Source: Paenibacillus sp. FSL R10-2734
GTDB lineage: Bacteria; Bacillota; Bacilli; Paenibacillales; Paenibacillaceae
Assembly: GCF_037963865.1 (NCBI RefSeq)
Contig: NZ_CP150170.1
Location: forward strand, 6,262,001-6,326,000
Length of the DNA: 64,000 bases
Reading direction: 5' to 3'
Shown: one piece after another, positions 53,226 through 60,113 of the stretch
How positions within the stretch are numbered: position 1 is the stretch's first letter
Layout of the letters: each line of letters opens with the position of its first letter
Translations under genes and position numbers: made by a program
Notes under the pieces: generated by a model
The model's input: only the letters and a program-made list of their open reading frames with translations
Databases searched by the model: none
What the model was told of the DNA's origin: nothing

Positions 53226-54179
53226 TTACTGGCAAAGCATTAAGTGACGGGAAAACAATCCTTTTTTGGCTTCACAGCGGTCTATAATCGTAAATCCAGC
53301 TTCATTAATCATCTCGTCCATCGGTTCAATCGCAACGATAACCACACGGTCTGCAATCCGGCGCGCATTCACCAGAATAGCAAACTGTTCCTCAGGTGTA
53401 ATACTAGAATATAGATTATAAGGCATATCTACAATAGCTACGTCGTAATGTTCTGTGATGTCAGCAATATCCCCAAGCGTTACCTCACTTGTGAATCCAA
53501 AATGAGCAATATTCGTTCTAGCACCGATCGCGATCTGAGGGTTAATGTCACGTCCGACCATATTAATTCCCATCGACAGAGCCTCTACCATTACAGTTCC
53601 GATGCCGCAGCAAGGATCGATTGCTCGTACACCCTCCGGATTCGGAACAGCGATATTGACCGCAGCTCGGGCCACACGTGTGCTAAGAGCGATAGAGTAG
53701 CTGCGCGGCTTCTTCATTTGACGGAACCAGGTGGCTTTGTTCTTATGATAAGCTCCAAAGTACCAGCGCCCGCCCAGCGTTACAATACCGTATACGAGCT
53801 CCGGATGATTAACATCCGCTTCTCCTTCAATACGCAAGCCGATTTCTCTCTCGATCACTCTACGCTCATCATATTCTATTTTGTCGGCAGGGGACAGATC
53901 ATTGGTCTTCACAAAAATAACCTTAAACGTCTTGCCGCCAAGCTCCACTTGCTCCGTCTGATCATAAATTTCGGGCAAGCTGTCTCCCTCGTACATGACA
54001 TCAATTCGCTCTTTAATGAAGGGACTGCGGCTAACATCCACCTCTACCTCACTCTTAAAGATTGAAGAAGGCATTCCCCCTCCAAAAAGACAACGCAGCT
54101 CCATCTGACACAGAGATAACTCATCCTCCGAACAGGTGTAAGTATATATAAATGTGTTCTTTCCACTATTCTTTTGCAA
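53226..54179 (-). CDS. TRM11-type SAM-dependent RNA methyltransferase
   Basis: 317 residues from a TTG start at 54179 with GAGGATGG upstream. The N-terminal region resembles a THUMP-like part, and the C-terminal Rossmann domain has SAM-binding DPCCGIGTVMVEALSMG and catalytic motif DMPYNLYSS, related to the NPPY motif of N2-guanosine methylases. TRM11 relatives methylate guanosine in tRNA. A target cannot be read from the sequence, and a DNA or other RNA substrate is possible. It lies between the HxlR and Nudix genes on the same strand. Confidence 0.82.
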   Translation of the reverse strand: MQKNSGKNTFIYTYTCSEDELSLCQMELRCLFGGGMPSSIFKSEVEVDVSRSPFIKERIDVMYEGDSLPEIYDQTEQVELGGKTFKVIFVKTNDLSPADKIEYDERRVIEREIGLRIEGEADVNHPELVYGIVTLGGRWYFGAYHKNKATWFRQMKKPRSYSIALSTRVARAAVNIAVPNPEGVRAIDPCCGIGTVMVEALSMGINMVGRDINPQIAIGARTNIAHFGFTSEVTLGDIADITEHYDVAIVDMPYNLYSSITPEEQFAILVNARRIADRVVIVAIEPMDEMINEAGFTIIDRCEAKKGLFSRHLMLCQ

Positions 54180-54221
54180 AATAATCCATCCTCTATCCCA
54201 GTAAATTGTACTGCTAGCTTG

Positions 54222-54617
54222 CTAGTCCTGCGTCTCGTGCTGACTATCATAATCTATACGCGCTTCGGCGATCTTTCCATTATTTTGGTTAACCCATTCC
54301 ACAAGCGAGGTTAAAGGCTCCAACAATGATTCTCCTATGCTCGTCAGACCATATTCCACAGTCAAAGGTACTGTAGGCGTTGCTTTACGCCAAACAATCC
54401 CATCCCGTTCTAGATGGCGAAGGGTTTGTGTCAGCATCCGTTGCGAAATCCCTCCAGAGCGCCTTTGCAATTCTTTGAATCTCAGAGCTTTAACACCCAA
54501 ATTGACAATAATCAGTACACTCCATTTGTCTCCGACCCTGTCCAGAATCTGGCGGGTAATGGAGCAATCCTCCAGCATCGGCATGAACCGAGTGGGTTCT
54601 TCCATCGAATGTTCCAA
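54222..54617 (-). CDS. HxlR-family transcriptional regulator
   Basis: 131 residues. A winged helix with the family pattern CSITRQILDRVGDKWSVLII (conserved Cys at about 18) and RSGGISQRMLTQTLRHLERD. HxlR proteins sense electrophiles, often through that Cys, and control a divergent oxidoreductase gene. Exactly that layout is present: an SDR gene starts 115 bp away on the other strand. Confidence 0.9.
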   Translation of the reverse strand: MEHSMEEPTRFMPMLEDCSITRQILDRVGDKWSVLIIVNLGVKALRFKELQRRSGGISQRMLTQTLRHLERDGIVWRKATPTVPLTVEYGLTSIGESLLEPLTSLVEWVNQNNGKIAEARIDYDSQHETQD

Positions 54618-54731
54618 TAGTGGTTACCTCCATGTAACTTAAGCATGTAATAGTGCCTTCTTGTCCCTCAAGCTTATACAGCTTATCATGGTTACTGTTA
54701 GTAATCAACAACCGGAAAGGAACTATTAATC

Positions 54732-55415
54732 ATGAAAAAAACTATAGCTATCATGGGAGCTGGCCCCGGCCTAGGACTCTCCATCGCCAAAAAATTCGGA
54801 GCAAATGGATTTCAAGTCGCCCTAATCTCTCGTAATGCGGATAAATTGAACACTCTCGTAGAAGAGCTTCGATCGCAAAATATCGAGGCGACTGCTTTTC
54901 CAGCAGATTTATACATTAAAGAACAAGTAATTGCTGCCTTCCACGACATTAAAGCAAAATACGGCTTTATCGATGTTCTTGAGTTCAGCCCTACAAGTGG
55001 AAACTACCCACCTACCCCAGCTTCTCAAGTTACTGAGGAGAATGCACTAGATGCCTTCCAAGCTCTGGTTGTAGCTGCGATTAGAAGCGTAGAGCAAGTA
55101 TTGCCTGAAATGCTGGAGAAACGCAGCGGTGCGCTGCTGTTCACAACCGGTCTATCCTCCATCTATCCCATGCAGATGATGGGTAATGTCGGTATCGCAC
55201 TAAGCGGACTAAGAAATTATGTCCTCAATCTTCATGCTGACTTGGCTCCAAAAGGAATCTACGTAGGGCATCTAGCGCTTGGCGTATTTATCAAGCCAGG
55301 CACAGCTACAGATCCAGGGCTCATTGCCGACGCTTGGTATGACATGTATGTGAATAAAGACAATGCAGAAGACACTTTTCCTCAGGGTGTGACTCCGGCC
55401 ACGATCGTTTGGTAA
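54732..55415 (+). CDS. Atypical short-chain dehydrogenase/reductase
   Basis: 227 residues. The nucleotide-binding motif GAGPGLGLSIAKKFG is at residues 9-23, and FSPTSGNYPPTP replaces the usual NNAG strand. The classical YxxxK catalytic pair is not visible: the expected region reads GNVGIALSGLRNYVL. It may therefore be non-catalytic or use other residues, as in other atypical SDR proteins. It is divergent from the HxlR regulator, which probably controls it in response to reactive compounds. A good site lies upstream (AAAGGAAC). Confidence 0.82.
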   Translation: MKKTIAIMGAGPGLGLSIAKKFGANGFQVALISRNADKLNTLVEELRSQNIEATAFPADLYIKEQVIAAFHDIKAKYGFIDVLEFSPTSGNYPPTPASQVTEENALDAFQALVVAAIRSVEQVLPEMLEKRSGALLFTTGLSSIYPMQMMGNVGIALSGLRNYVLNLHADLAPKGIYVGHLALGVFIKPGTATDPGLIADAWYDMYVNKDNAEDTFPQGVTPATIVW

Positions 55416-55573
55416 GACGTCTCCCTAATCGCTTTTGATCCATAGTGAGTTCTCCAGTATAATGGTTCCTATAGAATGCTAAACAAGACGGTCACGCATG
55501 GCCAATAAGCTTATGCCTAGGTGCTTACGAAGCCGGTTTTGCGCAGCAAAACTTAAGGAGGTACATACTCACT

Positions 55574-56929
55574 ATGTCATACGAAACGTATTTTTCAACG
55601 CACCGAGATGAACATCTCGAAGAACTAAAACAATGGCTCACCATCCCAAGTATTTCTGCCTTATCTGAGCATAAGGACGATGTACTCGCCGCAGCCCATT
55701 GGCTGACGGACACATTAAAGAAAGCCGGACTTGAGAACATTGAACTTCATCCGACAGCGGGACATCCCGTTATATATGCCGACTATCTTCATGCTCCGGG
55801 TAAGCCAACCATTCTTGTATACGGACACTACGATGTGCAGCCAGTAGATCCGTTAAACCTATGGACCACACCTCCATTTGAACCAGAGATCCGTGATGGC
55901 AAGCTTTATGCACGCGGAGCAACGGATGATAAAGGACAAGTATTCATTCACTTCAAAGCGATTGAAGCGATACTGAAACAAGAAGGTACTCTTCCTGTAA
56001 ACATCAAGCTTTGCATCGAGGGTGAAGAAGAAATCGGTAGTATAAATCTACCGCCATTCCTTGAAGCTAACAAAGAAAAGCTGGCTGCGGACGCGGTTCT
56101 AGTCTCCGATACATCCCTGCTGGAGCGTGGTCGCCCTGCAATTTGTACTGGACTGCGTGGTCTTGGATCACTTGAAGTTAGCGTGACAACAGCTCTTACA
56201 GACCTTCACTCTGGATCTTACGGCGGCGGCGTTCCGAATGCACTGCATGCGCTCGTGTCCTTGCTCAGCTCGCTTCATGACGACAAAGGCCGTGTTTCCG
56301 TAGAGGGCTTCTATGATGGAGTACCTGAGCTTTCTCCAATGATACGGGAGGAATTCGTGAAGCAAGGCGTGAATGAGGATAAAATCCGCGAAGCACTTGG
56401 ACTAGATGCGTTATACGGCGAAGAAGGTTATTCCTTCGTTGAGCGGATTGGCGCTCGCCCTACCCTTGAGCTTAACGGTGTTTATGGTGGTTTCCAAGGG
56501 GAAGGCAGCAAGACGGTTATTCCTAAAGAGGCACATGCCAAGATTACCTGTCGCCTTGTTGGCGATCAGGATCCACAGCATATCCTTGATGCTGTGGAGG
56601 CTCATCTGAAGGCTAATATTCAAAGCGGAGCGAAAGTGCATGTGAAGCAAATGGAAAAGGCACGTGCCTTTAACATCGATCCATCAAATCCGATTCTGCA
56701 AACTGCAGCGGACGCTTACGGTAAAGTATACGGAACCCGCGCCCTCTTCACTAAAGATGGTGGTTCCATTCCGATCATGGAAAGCTTCTCCCGTGTACTT
56801 GAAGCACCAGTGGTCCTAATGGGCTTTGGCCTTGATGATGAGAACCTGCATGCACCGGATGAGCATTTCAACCTTGAGAACTTCGATAAGGGACTGCTCA
56901 CCATTGTGGAGTTCTTAAAGACTGTTTAA
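55574..56929 (+). CDS. M20 family dipeptidase
   Basis: 451 residues. Metal-binding residues are in VYGHYDVQPVDPLNLW (His, Asp), ARGATDDKGQVFIH (Asp), LCIEGEEEIGSINLP (Glu pair) and DLHSGSYGGGVPN. Length and order match M20 dipeptidases related to PepV and carnosinase-like enzymes. It cleaves dipeptides in the cytoplasm using two zinc ions. The start has AAGGAGG about 10 bp upstream, and a strong terminator follows, so it is a single-gene unit. Confidence 0.93.
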   Translation: MSYETYFSTHRDEHLEELKQWLTIPSISALSEHKDDVLAAAHWLTDTLKKAGLENIELHPTAGHPVIYADYLHAPGKPTILVYGHYDVQPVDPLNLWTTPPFEPEIRDGKLYARGATDDKGQVFIHFKAIEAILKQEGTLPVNIKLCIEGEEEIGSINLPPFLEANKEKLAADAVLVSDTSLLERGRPAICTGLRGLGSLEVSVTTALTDLHSGSYGGGVPNALHALVSLLSSLHDDKGRVSVEGFYDGVPELSPMIREEFVKQGVNEDKIREALGLDALYGEEGYSFVERIGARPTLELNGVYGGFQGEGSKTVIPKEAHAKITCRLVGDQDPQHILDAVEAHLKANIQSGAKVHVKQMEKARAFNIDPSNPILQTAADAYGKVYGTRALFTKDGGSIPIMESFSRVLEAPVVLMGFGLDDENLHAPDEHFNLENFDKGLLTIVEFLKTV

Positions 56930-56946
56930 GAAAATACACAGCATAT

Positions 56947-56986
56947 AAAAAGCCAGACTCCACTTGTTTGTGGAGTCTGGCTTTTT
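56947..56986 (+). terminator. Terminator after the dipeptidase gene
   Basis: AGCCAGACTCCAC (56951-56963) pairs with GTGGAGTCTGGCT (56970-56982), followed by TTTT. Confidence 0.88.
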
Positions 56987-56989
56987 ACT

Positions 56990-57011
56990 GTTTGAATTAT
57001 GGAGCGGGTGA
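56990..57011. repeat. Duplicate of the tRNA-Gly 3' end with its flank
   Basis: GTTTGAATTATGGAGCGGGTGA is repeated at 57391-57412 with one mismatch. The second copy contains the 3' end of the truncated tRNA-Gly. The two copies bracket about 380 bp of gene-free DNA. Confidence 0.7.
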
Positions 57012-57140
57012 ATAGAAGGCTGTTCGTTTAAACCGCCGCCGCTTACAGAGCACACATCGCTGTACTCTCTGCAGGATTTCGGAGGTTTGGCGAGTAGGAA
57101 CTCCTGTGTACGTTAAGGATTTTTCTTTGGTGGAGAGTGT

Positions 57141-57262
57141 TATAGGGAAATCCTCCCTATAAAATAGGTCATCGCTGTTATTGTGACCTGGTTATACGGA
57201 AAAATTCCCTATAGTCAATCAATGACCTTAAATCACATAATTATACGGAGAAATTCCCTATA
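57141..57262. repeat. Three 21-bp palindromic repeats about 50 bp apart
   Basis: TATAGGGAAATCCTCCCTATA (57141-57161; written in two parts: TATAGGGAAAT and CCTCCCTATA), then TATACGGAAAAA plus TTCCCTATA (57193-57213), then TATACGGAGAAA plus TTCCCTATA (57242-57262). A TGACCT motif recurs between units. Confidence 0.75.
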
Positions 57263-57363
57263 ATTCCAATAGACCGACCCTGAAAAAGAGCAATAGATAG
57301 CATCAAGAACGCAACATCAAGAAGTGTATATATGAACGTAGAATGTAACCCCTATAATTAAAA

Positions 57364-57386
57364 AAATCCTTGCGTCGCAAGGATTT
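57364..57386 (-). terminator. Terminator on the minus strand, fits the original tRNA-Gly
   Basis: AAATCCTTGCG and TCGCAAGGATTT form a perfect stem; on minus a run of seven T residues follows. It lies 15 bp past the tRNA 3' end. Confidence 0.7.
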
Positions 57387-57400
57387 GGAAGTTTAAATTA

Positions 57401-57449
57401 TGGAGCGGGTGATGGGAATCGAACCCACGCTATCAGCTTGGAAGGCTGA
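57401..57449 (-). other. 3' half of tRNA-Gly(TCC): putative attachment site of an integrated element
   Basis: On minus, TCAGCCTTCCAAGCTGA is an anticodon arm with TCC anticodon. A T-arm GTGGGTTCGATTCCCAT follows, then acceptor CACCCGC, discriminator T and CCA. The acceptor 5' strand and D-arm are absent; upstream sequence (above 57450) is unrelated. Such half-tRNAs mark the far end of elements inserted at a tRNA 3' end. For a minus-strand tRNA the element should lie to the right, with an intact tRNA-Gly at its other end, outside the window. Confidence 0.75.
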
Positions 57450-57605
57450 TAATAAGGTATGTCAGTGTCGGTCTGTCCCTTAATATATATGGGTTTTCCA
57501 TAAATTCAAGGGTGTTAACAAAGTCAGAAACCACCACTATTACCCACGTAGGTCAATTTCCTTTGCCCCTATTTTGCCCCCTGTTGAATACGGGGAGGTT
57601 ATCAT

Positions 57606-57812
57606 ATGAAAATAAAAGACCTTAAACAAGGAATTGGAGTCCAGATCATCGCAGGCCACTGGAAAGACCGTATAGGCACCATATGTCAATTTGCATTTGG
57701 CAAAATCATCATTGATATTGGAGAACCCTTACTCATTAGTGAACCACCTGAATATCTTGAACTTGCACCAGAGGATCCATTACCTCCAGGATGGGAGGAA
57801 GTCGAGGTATAA
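57606..57812 (+). CDS. Hypothetical 68-residue protein, paralogue of the gene at 58684
   Basis: Starts at ATG 57606 after GGGGAGG and ends before a terminator. The protein has a small beta-rich pattern (MKIKDLKQGIGVQIIAGH, then DRIGTIC and IIIDIGEPLLISEPPEYLEL) ending PLPPGWEEVEV. It shares the IGxPLLxxEP core and PLPPGW tail with the 78-residue protein at 58684-58920. The N-terminal half looks like a KOW or SH3-like barrel. Function unknown. Being in the presumed island, it is probably phage- or element-derived. Confidence 0.7.
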   Translation: MKIKDLKQGIGVQIIAGHWKDRIGTICQFAFGKIIIDIGEPLLISEPPEYLELAPEDPLPPGWEEVEV

Positions 57813-57815
57813 ACT

Positions 57816-57852
57816 AAAGCCCTGCTACCGTAATGGTCAGCAGGGCTTTATT
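57816..57852 (+). terminator. Terminator after the gene at 57606
   Basis: AAAGCCCTGCT (57816-57826) pairs with AGCAGGGCTTT (57839-57849). Confidence 0.8.
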
Positions 57853-57925
57853 ATACCGCATACTATCGTAGGGTTGATTACAGATAAAACAAAAGAATTT
57901 CTTAGCAACAAAAGAGCCGTCCAGG

Positions 57926-58141
57926 TTATCCCTGTGACGACTCTTCTACATGTTCAATGATATCGTTTGGTTGTACTCCGAAATGGCTACAAAGTTTGTC
58001 CAGCACTTCAAGAGAGATATTCTCACCCTTACCCATCTTCGCTATAGTGGACGGACCAAGGCCAAGTGCCTCCCTTAAATCCTGCTTCTTCATTTCATTT
58101 TTCGCTAATAGCACCCATAAGGGCTTGTACGAAAACGGCAT
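57926..58141 (-). CDS. XRE-family helix-turn-helix regulator
   Basis: 71 residues from ATG 58141, with AAGGTGA 5 bp upstream; a GTG at 58150 is inside that site. One Cro/CI helix-turn-helix: KKQDLREALGLGPSTIAKMG then ISLEVLDKLCSHFGVQPNDI. It probably represses the divergent small-gene operon and its own promoter, since short direct and inverted repeats (58187-58267) lie over both promoters. The C-terminal tail is acidic (EHVEESSQG). Confidence 0.85.
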   Translation of the reverse strand: MPFSYKPLWVLLAKNEMKKQDLREALGLGPSTIAKMGKGENISLEVLDKLCSHFGVQPNDIIEHVEESSQG

Positions 58142-58172
58142 TATATTCACCTTCCTACTTCTTTATGTACTC

Positions 58173-58267
58173 ATAATAATAAAATAAATACAGGAAGTCA
58201 AACTTTTTATTTGACTAAAGATACAACATATGATATATTTAATACAGGAAGTGAAAGTAATACTTCC
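58173..58267. promoter_or_regulatory. Divergent promoters and repeat operators of the XRE switch
   Basis: Plus: TTGACT (58211-58216), 17 bp, TATATT (58234-58239). Minus: TTGACT (58201-58196), 17 bp, TATTAT (58178-58173). AATACAGGAAGT occurs at 58187-58198 and 58241-58252; GGAAGT and ACTTCC form a dyad at 58247-58267; GTCAAA and TTTGAC form another at 58197-58215. The direct repeats fall in the minus spacer and at the plus start site. Confidence 0.65.
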
Positions 58268-58283
58268 CGAAAGGAGAGAAGGG

Positions 58284-58397
58284 ATGAAGGATTGGGTACA
58301 ACTCCTAACAGCATCTATCCAGTGTTACACAGCTTATCTACTGCTAAAGGACAAGAAAAAAGGAACCAAACGCCGCGCACCACGCAAACGTAAATAG
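58284..58397 (+). CDS. Putative 37-residue basic peptide
   Basis: ATG 58284 follows AAAGGAGAGAAGGG, a strong site, about 38 bp downstream of the predicted transcript start. The peptide has a mildly hydrophobic N-terminal half (MKDWVQLLTASIQCYTAYLL) and a very basic tail (KDKKKGTKRRAPRKRK). No family recognised. It is the first ORF of the putative operon opposite the XRE regulator. Confidence 0.5.
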   Translation: MKDWVQLLTASIQCYTAYLLLKDKKKGTKRRAPRKRK

Positions 58398-58496
58398 GTT
58401 CCCGGAGGAAGGGATTGAGCCCCTTCCTCCACCCAATCATAACACACTCACACCAGAAAATAAATTAGCCGGCGGGCATACGCGGGAGGGATATGA

Positions 58497-58583
58497 ATGT
58501 TGAATATAATCACTTGGATTGTTATCGGAGTATCACTTGTTTTGTCCATCATTGCAATGATTAGATCCCGGAGACGCCACTGA
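58497..58583 (+). CDS. Putative 28-residue single-helix peptide
   Basis: ATG 58497 with GGGAGGG upstream. One hydrophobic helix (TWIVIGVSLVLSIIAMI) followed by RSRRRH. Its stop overlaps the next start (TGATG, 58581-58585). Size and layout resemble small membrane peptides or toxins, but no family is recognised. Confidence 0.5.
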   Translation: MLNIITWIVIGVSLVLSIIAMIRSRRRH

Positions 58584-58687
58584 TGCTAACGATACAACGA
58601 CAGTACCATTACTCAAATGACAGTGCTACTTACTTTGGAATGTCCCAGATAACTTTAAATGATCTAGGAGCACCCCCTACTTTATGA
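58583..58687 (+). CDS. Putative 34-residue peptide
   Basis: Starts inside the stop of the previous ORF and ends with TGA inside the start of the next (ATGA, 58684-58687). Sequence opens MLTIQRQYHYSNDSATYFGM. The double overlap is the main sign that it is translated; no domain is recognised. Confidence 0.45.
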   Translation: MLTIQRQYHYSNDSATYFGMSQITLNDLGAPPTL

Positions 58688-58920
58688 GATGGGAAGAAAT
58701 AAAGCCGGGGCAGTCCGTGCGTATCTGTGACAATCACGATAGCGGATTTGGTGGAAGGTGTGGAAGAGTTGTAGCGATTGGTACTTTTATTGGAATCAGC
58801 GAACGTATAGGTGCGTTAATTGACATACATGAACCACTACTAGTAATTATTGAACCAGAAGCCCTCGATGAAATCAACTTCGAACCACTGCCACCAGGAT
58901 GGGCTGAATTTGATATATAA
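58684..58920 (+). CDS. Hypothetical 78-residue protein, paralogue of the gene at 57606
   Basis: Overlaps the preceding 34-residue ORF by 4 bp. The protein opens RWEEIKPGQSVRICDNHDSG, continues with GRCGRVVAIGTFIG and IDIHEPLLVIIEPEAL, and ends PLPPGWAEFDI. It shares the (I)xEPLLxxxEP core and PLPPGW ending with the 68-residue protein at 57606-57812, and both look like a small beta barrel. Function unknown. It ends in a terminator and is the last gene of the XRE-controlled operon. Confidence 0.7.
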   Translation: MRWEEIKPGQSVRICDNHDSGFGGRCGRVVAIGTFIGISERIGALIDIHEPLLVIIEPEALDEINFEPLPPGWAEFDI

Positions 58921-58931
58921 ATTATCTAATT

Positions 58932-58972
58932 AAAATGCCTCGTCAGTATAATCACTGATGAGGCACATTTTT
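58932..58972 (+). terminator. Terminator after the small-gene operon
   Basis: TGCCTCGTCAGT (58935-58946) pairs with ACTGATGAGGCA (58953-58964), followed by CATTTTT. Confidence 0.8.
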
Positions 58973-59257
58973 ACAATTGTCGCGGTTGGGTGTCTTATTG
59001 ACTTTATTGAGCTATCGTGTCCCGTTAGTTCAAGAAGAATCGTAAACATTTCACTATTCCTTTACTTCGGTTAATTTCAATAAAACGCCCTTTTAACTAA
59101 CCTGCCCATTAGCTTAAAGCTATTACCGCAAAGGTACCATCGACAGCAATATTACTATTCCTGTTTAATTTTTGATAATATATCATAAAAAAGACTATTG
59201 AATGGACTTGTCGACAGTCTTTTTTGGGCTATTATTTGAATGGACGCATTGTTGCAG
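58973..59257. other. Gene-free stretch with GTTAG/CTAAC dyads
   Basis: Contains copies of a CTAAC...GTTAG-type element (TCGTGTCCCGTTAGTTCAA at 59015-59033 and AACTAACCTGCCCATTAGCT near 59094-59113) and, at its end, the terminator of the gene at 59258. No ORF seen. Confidence 0.5.
59187..59227 (-). terminator. Terminator of the L7/L12-like gene
   Basis: AAAAAAGACT (59188-59197) pairs with AGTCTTTTTT (59217-59226); T-runs on both strands. Confidence 0.8.
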
Positions 59258-59533
59258 CTATTCCTTTAGGGCATCCACATATTGCTTCGCTTCTAATAGT
59301 GACAAACCAAGCACTTCTCTCGCTTTTTTAATAGCTGCTACTTCCTTGCCGTTACGTACGAGCTGGAGAACCTCATTTTGAACAAGATGTGGGGGCAGAC
59401 CTTCAGACTTGGCAATTTGGTCAACATTTACCTGCATTGTTTTGATACGAGCTTCCATGGCACTTACTTTGTTATACACAGTTAAACATACAACTAAGGA
59501 CACAAGTGATATCGAAATTGATAGGTATTCCAT
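59258..59533 (-). CDS. Membrane-anchored protein with a ribosomal L7/L12 C-terminal-like domain
   Basis: 91 residues from ATG 59533, which has GGAG 8 bp upstream. An N-terminal membrane helix (about 3-21, LSISISLVSLVVCLTVY) is followed by a short coiled coil (SAMEARIKTMQVNVDQIAK). The C-terminal segment RNGKEVAAIKKAREVLGLSL then LEAKQYVDAL matches the L7/L12 C-terminal fold, the part that recruits translation factors on ribosomes. Small proteins of this sort occur in Bacillota, function unknown. It is a single gene with its own terminator. Confidence 0.75.
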   Translation of the reverse strand: MEYLSISISLVSLVVCLTVYNKVSAMEARIKTMQVNVDQIAKSEGLPPHLVQNEVLQLVRNGKEVAAIKKAREVLGLSLLEAKQYVDALKE

Positions 59534-59600
59534 TTGCGCCACTCCCTTCTATCTCTTCTTTTATTCTAAATGAAGATGTCTGGTTAAACAACTTTATGTC

Positions 59601-59693
59601 GTGTCCTATTGAACTAACTGCCCGTTAGTTGAACAAATAAAAAAAGCTGCCGAAGCAACCGCTATTCCACTAACGTGTCCCGTTAGCTCTATA
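59601..59693. repeat. Two copies of a CTAAC/GTTAG dyad element
   Basis: AACTAAC TGCCC GTTAGTT (59612-59630) is a 7-bp-arm palindrome; CTAACG TGTCC CGTTAG lies at 59672-59688. Related copies are at 59015-59033 and 59094-59113. Confidence 0.6.
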
Positions 59694-59710
59694 GTTTGAT
59701 CGATCTAAAG

Positions 59711-59878
59711 TCATCTATTTCTCTTTTCATCTAAATATATATCGAGCGCTGCTATCGCTCTGATTAATAGCTTTATGATTAAATACAGTGTATATAATCC
59801 AAGCAAAATGAAAAGTCCGTAAGCAATCATAAGGATCATTGGCCAAAACATCGATAACATTGTAGAAGAAGTACCCAT
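59711..59878 (-). CDS. Small membrane protein of 55 residues
   Basis: ATG 59878 follows TAAAGGAG by 7 bp. One long hydrophobic helix (about 10-36, FWPMILMIAYGLFILLGLYT) is followed by LIIKLLIRAIAALDIYLDEK, a tail I recall from small Bacillus-group membrane proteins. Below the usual length cut-off but well supported by the start site. A longer reading in another frame over the same DNA is a shadow. Function unknown. Confidence 0.65.
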   Translation of the reverse strand: MGTSSTMLSMFWPMILMIAYGLFILLGLYTLYLIIKLLIRAIAALDIYLDEKRNR

Positions 59879-60113
59879 ATTCCATCTCCTTTAAAACAAA
59901 ATTTATGTGAGCCATGACTAATAATCGGGAACAGTTAATTTCCAAGACCCAACCTCATATTACCATAATTGGAACTATCCTGCCGCTTAGCTTAATAAGG
60001 GATAAGTGAAAATGTAGCCAGAAATAAGTGAATAGTTACGAAATGAAGTAGAAAATATTACCTTATTCTGATAGACTACTCCCAGAATCATACATTGGGG
60101 GTATTTATTTTTT

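Larger units (their letters stand above)
57012..57390. other. Gene-free segment with three short palindromes
   Basis: No ORF with a ribosome site. It contains three 21-bp palindromic units (57141-57161, 57193-57213, 57242-57262) and a terminator-like hairpin at 57364-57386. Confidence 0.5.

Noticed and set aside
56990..57262. CRISPR array
   Set aside because: Repeats are few, palindromic and unequal in spacing, with no cas genes nearby.
59727..59945. 72-codon minus-strand ORF
   Set aside because: Overlaps a better 55-codon frame with TAAAGGAG and a clear membrane helix at 59711-59878.
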